This document shows, in pieces, positions 18,983 through 27,167 of a stretch of 64,000 bases of DNA. Source of the stretch: Novosphingobium silvae (GTDB lineage: Bacteria > Pseudomonadota > Alphaproteobacteria > Sphingomonadales > Sphingomonadaceae). The number at the start of each line of letters is the position of its first letter. Position 1 is the stretch's first letter. The stretch lies in NCBI RefSeq assembly GCF_009856825.1, contig NZ_WVTD01000003.1:62001-126000 (forward strand). The letters are read 5' to 3'. The notes under the pieces were generated by a model, which did no database searches, was not told the origin of the DNA, and saw only the letters and a list, made by a program, of their open reading frames with translations. The position numbers and the translations under genes were made by a program.

Positions 18983-19404
18983 TAGCGCGCGTCCCGTGCG
19001 GCACTGATTAGCGCCTCAAGTTCATCAAGCCGGTGGCGCAGTTCCTTAACTTCCTGCGTGTCCGCGATAACTTTGAGCGCCTGAGCCGCCTTGCCCGCTT
19101 CGCCCACGGTGATGTCGCCAGCAGCCATGGCATCGGCCCAGGCCGAAGGCTCGCTACTGGGCATGTCGATCACCCGGCTGTCCGGAAGAAACCGAGTCAG
19201 GACGAACAGCGCGGCTTTGAGGTCGCCCGCTGCTAATTTGTCCTTTAAGACTGTGAACGATGGTCCGACCAGATTGCCAAGGCTTTCCATGGCCGACGCA
19301 TTAAAGCGACCCTTCGCGCCCAGCTTTCGACCGCCGAAACTGTTGCCTGGCCCAAACCGACCGCTGGCATCGCGTGCCGCCAAATTTCCGTTATTTTCGG
19401 TCAT
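18982..19404 (-). CDS. DUF5681-type protein (phage/satellite associated)
   Basis: This 140-residue protein begins MTENNGNLAARDASGRFGPGN, a clear DUF5681-style start (ASGRF-PGN ... G-KG). A predicted helical body follows, ending in a possible coiled coil (VKELRHRLDELEALI). Such proteins are common beside terminase genes in phages, but their role is not settled. Its ATG overlaps the upstream stop as ATGA. Start 19404 is chosen for that coupling and because the domain begins there. Confidence 0.7.
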   Translation of the reverse strand: MTENNGNLAARDASGRFGPGNSFGGRKLGAKGRFNASAMESLGNLVGPSFTVLKDKLAAGDLKAALFVLTRFLPDSRVIDMPSSEPSAWADAMAAGDITVGEAGKAAQALKVIADTQEVKELRHRLDELEALISAARDAR

Positions 19405-19625
19405 TCCACCACCTCCACGCCATGCGCACGCAGCCATTGCGCGACTTCTGCTTCCAGGGACACAACGGCGTTTCCGCACCTGTATCCCTTTGGAAAACCA
19501 TGATCTTTGCGCCATCTATGCAGCACCGAACGGCTCACGCCTAAAGCGATGCGAAGATGGTCGGCGTTGATCGTGTCGAACCCCGGCAGACGAACCTGCC
19601 GGGGAAGTGCGCGCAATCCGCTCAC
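19401..19625 (-). CDS. small HTH DNA-binding protein (Nu1/AlpA-like)
   Basis: This 74-residue protein starts with GTG at 19625, which overlaps the upstream stop (GTGA). The core reads INADHLRIALGVSRSVLHRWR followed by HGFPKGYRCGN, a helix-turn-helix with a wing-like Gly-rich turn, as in small terminase (Nu1) or AlpA/excisionase DNA-binding domains. Its place next to a DUF5681 gene suggests DNA recognition for packaging or regulation. That choice cannot be made by eye. Confidence 0.62.
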   Translation of the reverse strand: MSGLRALPRQVRLPGFDTINADHLRIALGVSRSVLHRWRKDHGFPKGYRCGNAVVSLEAEVAQWLRAHGVEVVE

Positions 19626-20371
19626 GGGGTTGCGCCCGTCAGAAAAGCGAATGCGTCGTCTCGCGTCGTGTCGGTCATAGCGGCAACTACGGTCACGACT
19701 GACGCGAGGAACGGGGAGACGCTGGCGATCGCCTGACGTTCGGCGGTCACCCGTGCATTGAATGCGTCCGCCCAAGCGTATGCCGGGGCCATGTCGACAC
19801 TGGCGGGCACGGGATCGTCCGCCGATGGTGACGCCTTCGCGTGCTGGCTCGCCCACGCCGTTGCCAGTGCGTCCCGCGCATCGTCGGCCTGAAGGCGCGC
19901 ATGGATGTCGGCAGGCAGACCGCTCATTGCTGGCGAGCCTTCCGCAACAGCCCTGCGAAATTCGTGATCTTCGCTGGCGATGCGGATCACATCAGGCAGC
20001 TTCATGCGCAGCGCGTTGCCGCGATGCTCGACGGCTCGGGCGTCGGACAGGGCTGGCCGTTTCGGCCTCATGTCGGCGTCCTCACGGTCAACAGCGGCAA
20101 GGGCGGCAGGGACGGCGCGAACTGCCGCTTGAAAGTGCGTGGGGGCGGTGGGCGACAACATCGTCCGGGCCAGGGCAACCCGCCCGGTAGCGGTAAGTTC
20201 GGCGCTCCGCTCGGCCATCGTTTCGGCGGTTCCAGCGAGGGCCGCCACCAGAGGTGCCAGCGACGCCTTCATGGCGGGATGATCCACAATACCATTCGGC
20301 GCAAAGAACTGGATGCGGTCCCCGTCCGAAATCTGCGTGCCGTGTGCAGTATGGTTCACTGAAATCGTCAT
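19622..20371 (-). CDS. element 1 protein of unknown function (249 aa)
   Basis: This Ala-rich protein begins MTISVNHTAHGTQISDGDRI, with AAGGA 9 nt before the ATG at 20371. No membrane segment or catalytic motif can be recognised; most of the chain is predicted helical. It is the first gene after the origin-like region and starts a set of three overlapping genes. Hypothetical. Confidence 0.65.
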   Translation of the reverse strand: MTISVNHTAHGTQISDGDRIQFFAPNGIVDHPAMKASLAPLVAALAGTAETMAERSAELTATGRVALARTMLSPTAPTHFQAAVRAVPAALAAVDREDADMRPKRPALSDARAVEHRGNALRMKLPDVIRIASEDHEFRRAVAEGSPAMSGLPADIHARLQADDARDALATAWASQHAKASPSADDPVPASVDMAPAYAWADAFNARVTAERQAIASVSPFLASVVTVVAAMTDTTRDDAFAFLTGATP

Positions 20372-20476
20372 AATTAATCCTTCCGTATAGGTGATGCAAT
20401 AGTGACGCGGTGATGAAAGCGCGTCAAAGTCACCTGCACCAACTTGCAACTAATTCGTTCACAGTTGGGCGTTCAT

Positions 20477-20588
20477 CGGAACACTCGGAACAGCAAGAAC
20501 ACCATTTCCGGAAACCTCAGAGATATAATAATTTGAAATCCGAAATTTCGTTTATGGAATCGCTGTTCTTGCTGTTCCGACTGTTCCG
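20477..20588. other. probable replication origin of element 1: 25-bp inverted repeat around AT-rich core
   Basis: The left arm (20477-20501) and right arm (20564-20588) are reverse complements at 24 of 25 positions. Each arm contains CGGAACA twice, 8 bp apart, followed on the left by GCAAGAACA. The 62-bp spacer is much more AT-rich than its surroundings, with ATATAATAATTTGAAAT at its centre. The right arm ends exactly at the stop codon of the primase-helicase gene. Iteron-like repeats beside an AT-rich stretch and a primase-helicase are the expected parts of a P4-type origin. The rest of 20372-20476 holds the presumed promoter of the 249-aa gene; a short TGACGCG...CGCGTCA inverted repeat lies near 20402-20430. 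Confidence 0.6.
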
Positions 20589-22901
20589 CTAGGCTCCAAA
20601 AGCGAACTGCGCGCGTGCCTGAATCACAGCGTCGCGAACCTGTGGGCGAGTCGCTCCACCTGCCAAATCGTCAGGCGTCAATTGGCCCCGCACGATAAGC
20701 ACGCGTTCCCATCTGCCGTTGACCTTGAACCGCTCGCCCGTCCGCATCCCCGCGCGCGTCGCCTCATGGCGGCACCAATCCTCCGATTTAGCGTCATCGG
20801 CCACGAAGCGATGCAGGTCGGACACAAATGCCAGATCGCCCGGCCATTCCCGTTGGAACTGGCGAACCGCATCCTCTGCGTCGGTCACAAGTGACGCCAG
20901 CGCCTTGGCCTTGGCTGCGCTCATCGGCGCGTGTTCGTGCGGGTTGAAACCGTGCAGCGACAGGGTGGCCAGGTAGTGCTGCACCGATGCGATGAACGCC
21001 GGGTCATTCATATCGTCGTGCAAGCGCGCGTACCAATCCGCCGTTGCGCACTCGGATGGGTTTTCGATTACGATGATGCGCCGATCCGAATTATCGAATG
21101 GCAACGCATCCGGATGATTGGAGAACATCAGCCATCGGCAGCAATTTTTCTCGACCGATTGCGCGCCATACTTCGGATTCAGGTGCCGAAATTCCTCTGT
21201 CACTTTTGACTTTAACTGTTCCGCCTTGGTCCATCTCTCGCGACTGTTCCCCTCGCGCACCTCGTCAACGGTGGCGAGCAGTTTCATGGACAACCGCCCA
21301 TTGTAGGCGCCGAACAGCGTGTCAGCCGATACATTGGCCGCGACGTACCCGCGCAGCACCCGCGTCAGGATGCTGGCCAACGTGCCGCGCCCTGTGCCGG
21401 TCTTCGGCGTGAACATGAGGTAGGCTGTGTGCGGCAATTCGCCCGGACGCTGCACGATATGGGCAAGCCACTGTGTGAACCGCACGCGCTCCGCTTCGAT
21501 TGGCACAAGGTAGGCGATGTGGTGAATGAACGGCTGCACGCGATCCATCCAGTCATCTGGCGGCTGCAAAACCGTGGGCGGCGTCCACAGGTTGAACGCC
21601 CTGTCACCAGCCTGTGCCCGTTCCGGTGATCGGCAAAACTCGCCATCGCCCGGCACCCATGCGAGCACGTCAGCACTTCGACGGTCGCGGCTTGCCAGCC
21701 ATGCCCCGATGACTGGCACCTCCTTGATGACGGGGGCGCCCCACTTGTCGATTTTGCCCGTGTCGATCGCGTGCTTGGATGCTGCCCATTCGTTCACCGC
21801 GTCGGCCTTTGACCGCGACCGCTTGGATCGGCGCGACACCACGAGCGAGCCGTTGCCGATGAACACTAGATCGGCGGTCGCCTGTTCCAGCGTCAACACT
21901 TCAGGGAAGGCGTCCGCCGCCAGATCGTCGCCAATCCGCTCATCATCCCGAAGCCGTTGCGTCCGACTGAAGTACGAGCGGTTCGGATCGGCAATGGCTT
22001 TCGCTATGGCAAGCCGGGCCTTGCGCTCATCGTCGCGCCAAAGCGCCGATCGCATGAACAGACGCAGCATCCGCGCCGGGTTGCAGCCGGTCCACCACGC
22101 CAGCGCGTTGGCGAGAGCAAGGTCCGCCGATGAGTGATCGAAAGCGCGGGATTCATCCGGCCAGTATTGCCCCAGGACAGTGCCGTCAGCCGTCCACAGT
22201 GCAGAAAACGGGGCCAGCAGGCCCATGCGGGCCAGCGGCGTCTTGCCCGTGGTCGCGCGGCGGATCAGTTCGTCATCATCTGCCGGACCATCGTAACCTT
22301 CGCGCGGCGCATCCGCCCAATCGACCGCCGGGAAATCCCCCAGCTTCTCGACATCCGGCACCCAACCCGCAAGGGTGGCGGTCCAATCCTGCGCTGGCTC
22401 ACCGTGCCACCCGCCCCCGCCGATCGCCATGAAGCGTGCGTGCGGATAGACCTCGACACCGTTGAATTTCCGGCGCTTGTCGGCCAGTTGGGCCGGATCG
22501 AGCAGCCTGCCGACGCCGTGCAGCCCCTTGCCGGATTGCGAGACTTCCCACGCGCCCGGCAGCGCCGCCATGATCGCCTGCGCCTGAGCGTTCCACTGCC
22601 CTGTGGCCGGATCGGCGCAGTCGTCCAGATCGACGAAAACGAATGGATCGGCCTCGGTGAACACGAATCCTATGCCATTGCACCCGCCCGCCGCATGGGC
22701 CGCGATGGCCGTTGCATGATCGGCCCAGGTGCCCGGATCGTTCACGCTGGCAGGCAAGCCGGTTTTCGGATCGAACGGCACTTTACGCGGCTTTGGCTCA
22801 CCGGGCCGCTGGATAAGGCGCCATGTGACGAACTGACGGTACGGGATGAATGCGGCGGGCACGGCAGGTTGCGCCGCCGTAGCGGTTGCGGTATTATTCA
22901 T
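20589..22901 (-). CDS. primase-polymerase/SF3 helicase replication protein
   Basis: This 770-residue protein has two functional parts. The N-terminal half resembles bifunctional primase-polymerases: GIGFVFTEADPFVFVDLDD carries the acidic metal pair, followed by WEVSQSGKGLHGVGR with the conserved Ser/Lys/His, then an NGVEVYPHARFMAIGG strand. The C-terminal half (from about 490) is a DUF5906/D5-like SF3 helicase: Walker A FTPKTGTGRGT, Walker B LLATVDEVREG and sensor region WLMFSNHPDALPF. It should prime and unwind element DNA. P4 alpha protein has the same combination. It lies between the AlpA-like regulator and the origin-like repeat. Confidence 0.85.
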   Translation of the reverse strand: MNNTATATAAQPAVPAAFIPYRQFVTWRLIQRPGEPKPRKVPFDPKTGLPASVNDPGTWADHATAIAAHAAGGCNGIGFVFTEADPFVFVDLDDCADPATGQWNAQAQAIMAALPGAWEVSQSGKGLHGVGRLLDPAQLADKRRKFNGVEVYPHARFMAIGGGGWHGEPAQDWTATLAGWVPDVEKLGDFPAVDWADAPREGYDGPADDDELIRRATTGKTPLARMGLLAPFSALWTADGTVLGQYWPDESRAFDHSSADLALANALAWWTGCNPARMLRLFMRSALWRDDERKARLAIAKAIADPNRSYFSRTQRLRDDERIGDDLAADAFPEVLTLEQATADLVFIGNGSLVVSRRSKRSRSKADAVNEWAASKHAIDTGKIDKWGAPVIKEVPVIGAWLASRDRRSADVLAWVPGDGEFCRSPERAQAGDRAFNLWTPPTVLQPPDDWMDRVQPFIHHIAYLVPIEAERVRFTQWLAHIVQRPGELPHTAYLMFTPKTGTGRGTLASILTRVLRGYVAANVSADTLFGAYNGRLSMKLLATVDEVREGNSRERWTKAEQLKSKVTEEFRHLNPKYGAQSVEKNCCRWLMFSNHPDALPFDNSDRRIIVIENPSECATADWYARLHDDMNDPAFIASVQHYLATLSLHGFNPHEHAPMSAAKAKALASLVTDAEDAVRQFQREWPGDLAFVSDLHRFVADDAKSEDWCRHEATRAGMRTGERFKVNGRWERVLIVRGQLTPDDLAGGATRPQVRDAVIQARAQFAFGA

Positions 22902-22966
22902 GTGCGAATTGACCTTGTTCCGACCCGTTGCGCCGTCCTGCTTTCGGTGTGGCGGGTCGCTTCGTT

Positions 22967-23161
22967 TCAGGCGTTGAAGTCGGCGTCGGCGCGGTTACGG
23001 CTTTCCCATGCAGCGAGTTCGGCCACACTCCACCGCTTCAACCCGGATGGCAAAACGATGGGCACCGGAAAGTCGCGCTGATCGCGCATCCAGCGGTAAA
23101 CGCTATGTTTTGTCGTGCTGTAGCGCGTGGCTACGCGGTCAATTGAGAGAAATTCTGCCAT
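22967..23161 (-). CDS. AlpA-family regulator/excisionase
   Basis: This 64-residue protein begins MAEFLSIDRVATRYSTTKHS, a MerR/AlpA-type HTH with the expected YRWM and FPVPIVLPSGLKRW wing. Small AlpA proteins activate integrase or excise P4-like elements. The ATG at 23161 starts exactly at the domain; in-frame upstream codons lack a ribosome site. It is located just before the primase gene. Confidence 0.8.
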   Translation of the reverse strand: MAEFLSIDRVATRYSTTKHSVYRWMRDQRDFPVPIVLPSGLKRWSVAELAAWESRNRADADFNA

Positions 23162-23249
23162 CGGTTTGCACCTCATTGCTTCGGGTGCCACCTATTGAAA
23201 GCATGATGCGCCGGGATGCAAAAGAATGCGGGTCACGTAAGGCAGACAC

Positions 23250-23645
23250 TTATGTGACCAACCACATTCCCCACCAAAGGCATCGAAAATTGCCCCGCAG
23301 TTCCTCGGATTGCCGCGCCTCGTTGACCCATTTAAGCAGAAGCCCACGCTTAACTTTATGGCGCTCGCATAATTCCGCTTCGACGGATGCAGCGACCTCT
23401 CCATTTAGGGTGCGGTCAAGATATTCCCCGCCGATGGACATCCGTTGGTCTAACGGCTTCGATTTGTGGGATGGACGGTTCGCAGCGCGACGCATTTCCC
23501 CTTCGACCAAGCAGGCAAGCAATTCGCGCTCTCCTGCCCCTAACGGTTCATCGGATCGCAGGAGTGCCGCCAAGTCGTCCGGCTCATGCTGCCTGCCTGC
23601 ACGCCAGATCGCATCGCGCCAGTGCGTGCTATACGTCAGTGTCAC
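23250..23645 (-). CDS. element 1 protein of unknown function, coupled to integrase
   Basis: This 131-residue protein starts with GTG at 23645, overlapping the integrase stop (GTGA), so it is translated with it. It has an RRAANRPSHKSK basic stretch in the middle and a C-terminal helix with several Trp. No known domain is recognised. Hypothetical. Confidence 0.6.
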   Translation of the reverse strand: MTLTYSTHWRDAIWRAGRQHEPDDLAALLRSDEPLGAGERELLACLVEGEMRRAANRPSHKSKPLDQRMSIGGEYLDRTLNGEVAASVEAELCERHKVKRGLLLKWVNEARQSEELRGNFRCLWWGMWLVT

Positions 23646-24928
23646 GCCGCACCTCGCGTCATCGCGATCACATTTGCACCACTGTGCCCGTCCAGATAAC
23701 CGGCCCAATCTGCCATCAGGCGAACACGCTTCGGCATGAGTGTTCCGCGCTGATATGCCGCTTCGGCCTTGTCGGCCAACTGGTGCGCCAATGCGTGCTC
23801 GATGACTTCACGCGCATGGCCAGTCGTCTCGCCTGCCCAATCTCGAAATGTGCTCCGAAACCCGTGGACGGTCAGATCAGCCCGGCCCATTCGCTTCAGT
23901 ACCGCCGGCATGGTCATATCCGACATCGGCACGCCTGCTTTCGCACCAGCGAACACCAGCCCCTTGCGATCGTCCTCACCCGTGGTCGTTAGGATCGCCA
24001 TTGCTGCATCGGACAGCGGCACAACGTGTTCGCGGCCTGCCTTCATCCGAATTGCGGGGATCGTCCACATTGCGCGCTCCATGTCGATTTCGCACCATTC
24101 CGCGTTTCGCACTTCGCCCGATCGCGCCGCAGTCAGGATCGTGAATAGCAAAGCCTGCGCCGCCGTGCCTTCACGCTCTCGCAGTGCGGTGATGAAAGCG
24201 GGCGCTTCAGCATAGGGTAGCGCGGCGTGGTGCTTGGCCCGTTTGGCTTCCTTCGACAGCTTCGGCAAAATGGGCAACAGGCCATCCCGGCTAGCTGGAT
24301 TGTCGCTCCGATGGTTTCGGGCGATGGCGTATGCAAATACCGCTTCAACGCGCTGCCGGACCCGTGTGGCCGTCTCGTGCCGTGCCGTCCACAGGGGCTT
24401 GCCGTCCGCTTTATCAACCGGCTGCATTAGGACCGCTTCAACGGCGTTGCGGTCGATCGTTGCGACAGGCTTGTCCCCGATGCGAGGATAGACCCACGTG
24501 GACAGTGTGGATTCCCACTGCGCCTTGTGCTTGTCGTTCTTCCACCCGTCACGATTGGCGGACAGGAACGCTTCGGCCACTTCGCGGAGTGTGGTCGGCT
24601 GTTCCGTTCCGCGTCGGTCGGCCACAGGGTCGCGCCCCGCCCTGATCTCCGCAGCCGCCTTGCGAGCCTGTGCCAGCGAAACGGATCGGCTGCGATCGTT
24701 AGGACTATATGGCCCTAAGCCCAATTCGCGCCGCTTGCCCCCGATTGTCGCCCGGAAAATCCATGATGCCGATCCCGCTGGCGTAATCTGAAGCATCAGG
24801 CCAGGAGGCCGACCACCGACAGGGATGCGGGCGCTATGCTTTTGGCCTGATTGGCCCATTTCGGCCACAGTGGCAGCGATGAGGGCGTCCAATTCGCGTG
24901 GGTTCAGTTCCTTCGCAACCTTCGGCAT
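23642..24928 (-). CDS. tyrosine integrase of element 1 (P4 type)
   Basis: This 428-residue integrase has an N-terminal DUF4102-like arm-binding domain (residues about 1-95) and a core-binding domain. The catalytic domain shows Arg in TAARSGEVRNAEW, His-x-x-Arg in HGFRSTFRDWA, His in LAHQLADK and Tyr in EAAYQRGTL. It should recombine the 14-bp core in tRNA-Ser. Its start lies about 165 bp from the core copy at 25092 and 8 bp from an end repeat that may also control its own expression. Confidence 0.93.
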   Translation of the reverse strand: MPKVAKELNPRELDALIAATVAEMGQSGQKHSARIPVGGRPPGLMLQITPAGSASWIFRATIGGKRRELGLGPYSPNDRSRSVSLAQARKAAAEIRAGRDPVADRRGTEQPTTLREVAEAFLSANRDGWKNDKHKAQWESTLSTWVYPRIGDKPVATIDRNAVEAVLMQPVDKADGKPLWTARHETATRVRQRVEAVFAYAIARNHRSDNPASRDGLLPILPKLSKEAKRAKHHAALPYAEAPAFITALREREGTAAQALLFTILTAARSGEVRNAEWCEIDMERAMWTIPAIRMKAGREHVVPLSDAAMAILTTTGEDDRKGLVFAGAKAGVPMSDMTMPAVLKRMGRADLTVHGFRSTFRDWAGETTGHAREVIEHALAHQLADKAEAAYQRGTLMPKRVRLMADWAGYLDGHSGANVIAMTRGAA

Positions 24929-24935
24929 TCAAACC

Positions 24936-24965
24936 ACCATCTACCCACCAAAAACACCTGCAACG
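24936..24965 (+). repeat. right copy of the 30-bp end repeat of element 1
   Basis: ACCATCTACCCACCA plus TGCAACG repeats the sequence at 18206 in direct orientation. It begins 8 bp upstream of the integrase start codon. The 334-bp gap 24929-25262 contains no gene. It holds this repeat, the promoter area of the first integrase, the core at 25092, a hairpin at 25128 and the GGGGTAT repeats of element 2. Confidence 0.55.
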
Positions 24966-25091
24966 GTGTGCCATTTGGTGCGTCGGTTTGCAACTGCCAT
25001 GATTTTCGATGGACAAATTAACCGCAGAAAACCTTCGTTTTGGGTTAAGGTCCGGTCGAAATGGCCCCCTAGGGGGGGTCTTTATGGCGGA

Positions 25092-25105
25092 CGGCGTCTC
25101 CGCCA
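25092..25105 (+). other. attachment core copy 2 (junction of elements 1 and 2)
   Basis: An exact copy of CGGCGTCTCCGCCA. It serves as attR of element 1 and attL of element 2, lying between the two divergent integrase genes. Flanking sequence differs from the tRNA, so only the 14-bp core is shared. Confidence 0.88.
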
Positions 25106-25127
25106 CCCTTGCTGTTCAAGCGCACTC

Positions 25128-25147
25128 AGCCGGTCCCACGACCGGCT
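25128..25147 (+). terminator. rho-independent terminator-like hairpin
   Basis: AGCCGGTC-CCAC-GACCGGCT is an 8-bp perfect stem with a 4-nt loop, followed by GTTTTG. It lies 22 bp after the core copy and 115 bp before the second integrase. It may block read-through between the elements, or it may be a phage-supplied terminator for the tRNA when only element 2 is present. Confidence 0.6.
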
Positions 25148-25211
25148 GTTTTGCGTTTGGTTTCCTGCTATGTTCCACATCGATTGATCCCGATCGGTCC
25201 CACCTCATCAC

Positions 25212-25260
25212 GGGGTATTTTGGGGTACGAGGCGGGGTATTGGAACATAGGTAGGGGTAT
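25212..25260 (+). repeat. GGGGTAT direct repeats, left end of element 2
   Basis: GGGGTAT occurs at 25212, 25234 and 25254, with a GGGGTAC variant at 25222, all in the same orientation. The last ends 2 bp before the integrase start codon. Two more copies lie inside the right end (44634, 44646). The arrangement fits integrase or excisionase arm-type sites. Confidence 0.6.
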
Positions 25261-25262
25261 CG

Positions 25263-26573
25263 ATGCTGACCGACGTGCAGGCGAAGAAAGCGGCGCCTGG
25301 TGACAAGCCTTACAAGCTCGCAGATTCGGGCGGGCTCTATCTCTACGTAGCTCCCACAGGGTTGAAGTCCTGGCGGATGAAGTTCCGGTTCCAGGGCAAG
25401 GAGAAGCTACTCACCTTTGGCCCGTACCCCCAGGTCACGATCAGCGAGGCTCGCCGCAAGCGAGACGACGCACGCACTAAGCTGCGCGAGCAGGTAGATC
25501 CGTCGGGTGCCCGGGAGCGAGCGCGTCAGGAAAAGGCCCAAGAGCGGCTGGAACGCGCGCGCGAGTTGACGTTCGAGCGGGTCGGACGTGCGTGGCATGA
25601 GCTCCAGAAGGTCCGCTGGACCGAGGTCCATGCGAATGACGTCATCACCAGCCTTGAGCGTGATGTGTTCCCTGATCTGGGCTTGATGCTCCCGAGCGAA
25701 ATCGACGCGCCTACGGTACTCGCCACGCTCCGCAAGGTCGAAGGACGGGGCGCAATCGAGACTGCACACCGCCTGCGGCAGCGGATATCGGCCATCTTCG
25801 TCTATGCCATCTCGGAGAGCATCGCGACAGGCGACCCGGCCGCCACGGTCACGAAGGCACTTCGGCCGATGCCATCGAAGAAGCGCCAGCCAGCCCTCGT
25901 CGCGCTGGACGATCTGCGCGGCGTACTCCGAGACGCCGAATCGTCGGATGCCTCCGCAATCACGAAGCTCGCCTCAAGACTGCTCGCGCTCACTGCCGTT
26001 CGTCCGGCGATCATCCGGGGGGCTGAGTGGTCGGAATTCGAAGGGGTGGACTGGTCTGATGAGAGGCACGGCCCTATTCTGGCGATGTGGCGCGTTCCCG
26101 CCGCTCGCATGAAGCTGGTGCTCGAACGAAAGGGCGAAGACGCGTTCGACCACCTCGTGCCGCTTTCTTGGCAGGCCGTCGACGTGCTCCGCACCGCATA
26201 CCGGATCTCAGGCCGCGGCAAGCTCGTCTTTCCCGGGCACCGACACGCACACCGGCCGCTCAGCGAGAACGCGATTGGCTACCTGTATAACCGCGTCGGC
26301 TATCACGGCCGGCATGTGCCGCATGGGTGGCGCGCTGGCTTCTCAACCCTGATGAATGAGCGGGTCGAGCGGCAGTGGCAGACGGCTGGGCACGTCGGCG
26401 CGTCACCCGATCGCGCGATCATCGACCTGATGCTAGCACATGTTCCGAAGGATCGCGTGGAACTCGCCTACAACCGCGCTTCCTACCTCAACCGCCGGCG
26501 CGAACTGGCGCAGGAATGGGCCAATCTGTTGACGGACGGCCTGAGCCTGCCACAAACGCTTCTTGAGAAGTAA
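25263..26573 (+). CDS. tyrosine integrase of element 2
   Basis: This 436-residue integrase has a DUF4102 arm-binding domain (residues about 1-90: LADSGGLYLYVAPTGLKSWRMKF), a core-binding region and a catalytic domain. Catalytic Arg is in TAVRPAIIRGAEW and His-x-x-Arg in HGWRAGFSTLM. The next His is in LAHVPKDRVE and Tyr in LAYNRASY. It differs clearly from the element 1 integrase yet uses the same core. The ATG at 25263 follows the GGGGTAT repeats, which may repress it. Confidence 0.93.
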   Translation: MLTDVQAKKAAPGDKPYKLADSGGLYLYVAPTGLKSWRMKFRFQGKEKLLTFGPYPQVTISEARRKRDDARTKLREQVDPSGARERARQEKAQERLERARELTFERVGRAWHELQKVRWTEVHANDVITSLERDVFPDLGLMLPSEIDAPTVLATLRKVEGRGAIETAHRLRQRISAIFVYAISESIATGDPAATVTKALRPMPSKKRQPALVALDDLRGVLRDAESSDASAITKLASRLLALTAVRPAIIRGAEWSEFEGVDWSDERHGPILAMWRVPAARMKLVLERKGEDAFDHLVPLSWQAVDVLRTAYRISGRGKLVFPGHRHAHRPLSENAIGYLYNRVGYHGRHVPHGWRAGFSTLMNERVERQWQTAGHVGASPDRAIIDLMLAHVPKDRVELAYNRASYLNRRRELAQEWANLLTDGLSLPQTLLEK

Positions 26574-26594
26574 TCGAGCAAACCGGAGGCCGTG

Positions 26595-27167
26595 ATGGGC
26601 GAGGCAAAGCGGCGCAAGGAAGCGCTTCGGAAGGTGATGGTGGACGAACTCAGGGCACTTGCCGCGCCGCCGTCCGAGGCCGAGCAGAAGCTCGCGAGCA
26701 TTTTGATGGGGCTGTCCGCGAAACAAGCTTACCGAGAAAGCGCGGAGAAATTGGCCTGGGCAAAAATGAAGCCTCGAGAATGCCACGCCAATGTCAGCTT
26801 CTATGTGAATGCGGATCCGTCGAAGCAGGCGACGCATGTCGTCGGCTGGTGGAAACAGGCGCACCAATTTGTTCTGCACTCGGTTATCGGGATGGGTCCG
26901 AACCTCGTTTGCATCACACCCCAGCAGCGTGGCGTGCCTGAAACTTTCCTATTCGCGCCAGATCCAGAAATCACTTGGGCCGATGAAGGCGAAGGGGTTC
27001 GCCGCTTCTACCGCGATGGCATACTGGTGCCGAAGATCGTACGCACCGATCCTGCAGCGGCGACAGGGGTCGCTACAATCGGCCTTGAACGTCTAGCGCA
27101 CGGAATGGACCCTGCCCGGGTCTGGGACTTGATAGATGATGAAATGGGGCGCCGTTTCTCGCGGTAA
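26595..27167 (+). CDS. phage-type protein with MGEAKRRKE start, unknown function
   Basis: This 190-residue protein begins MGEAKRRKEAL, an N-terminus shared by many phage and mobile-element proteins of unknown role. The ATG at 26595 follows GGAGG. The C-terminal two thirds contain several Trp and His residues but no recognised motif. Its last 95 bp overlap the convergent HIRAN gene. Confidence 0.65.
   Translation: MGEAKRRKEALRKVMVDELRALAAPPSEAEQKLASILMGLSAKQAYRESAEKLAWAKMKPRECHANVSFYVNADPSKQATHVVGWWKQAHQFVLHSVIGMGPNLVCITPQQRGVPETFLFAPDPEITWADEGEGVRRFYRDGILVPKIVRTDPAAATGVATIGLERLAHGMDPARVWDLIDDEMGRRFSR

Larger units (their letters stand above)
18109..25105. mobile_element. element 1: satellite-like integrative element (about 7 kb)
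   Basis: It is bounded by 14-bp direct repeats, CGGCGTCTCCGCCA, at 18109 (tRNA 3' end) and 25092. All nine genes run on the minus strand: integrase, a 131-aa protein, an AlpA-like regulator, a primase-polymerase/helicase, then after a probable origin a 249-aa protein, a Nu1-like HTH protein, a DUF5681 protein and two small unknowns. No capsid, tail, portal, large terminase or lysis gene is present. The layout resembles P4-like or phage-inducible island satellites. No conjugation genes are seen. Confidence 0.85.

Noticed and set aside
20410..20592. 60-codon plus-strand frame inside the origin-like region
   Set aside because: It runs through the inverted repeat and AT-rich core, has no ribosome site and opposes all element 1 genes.
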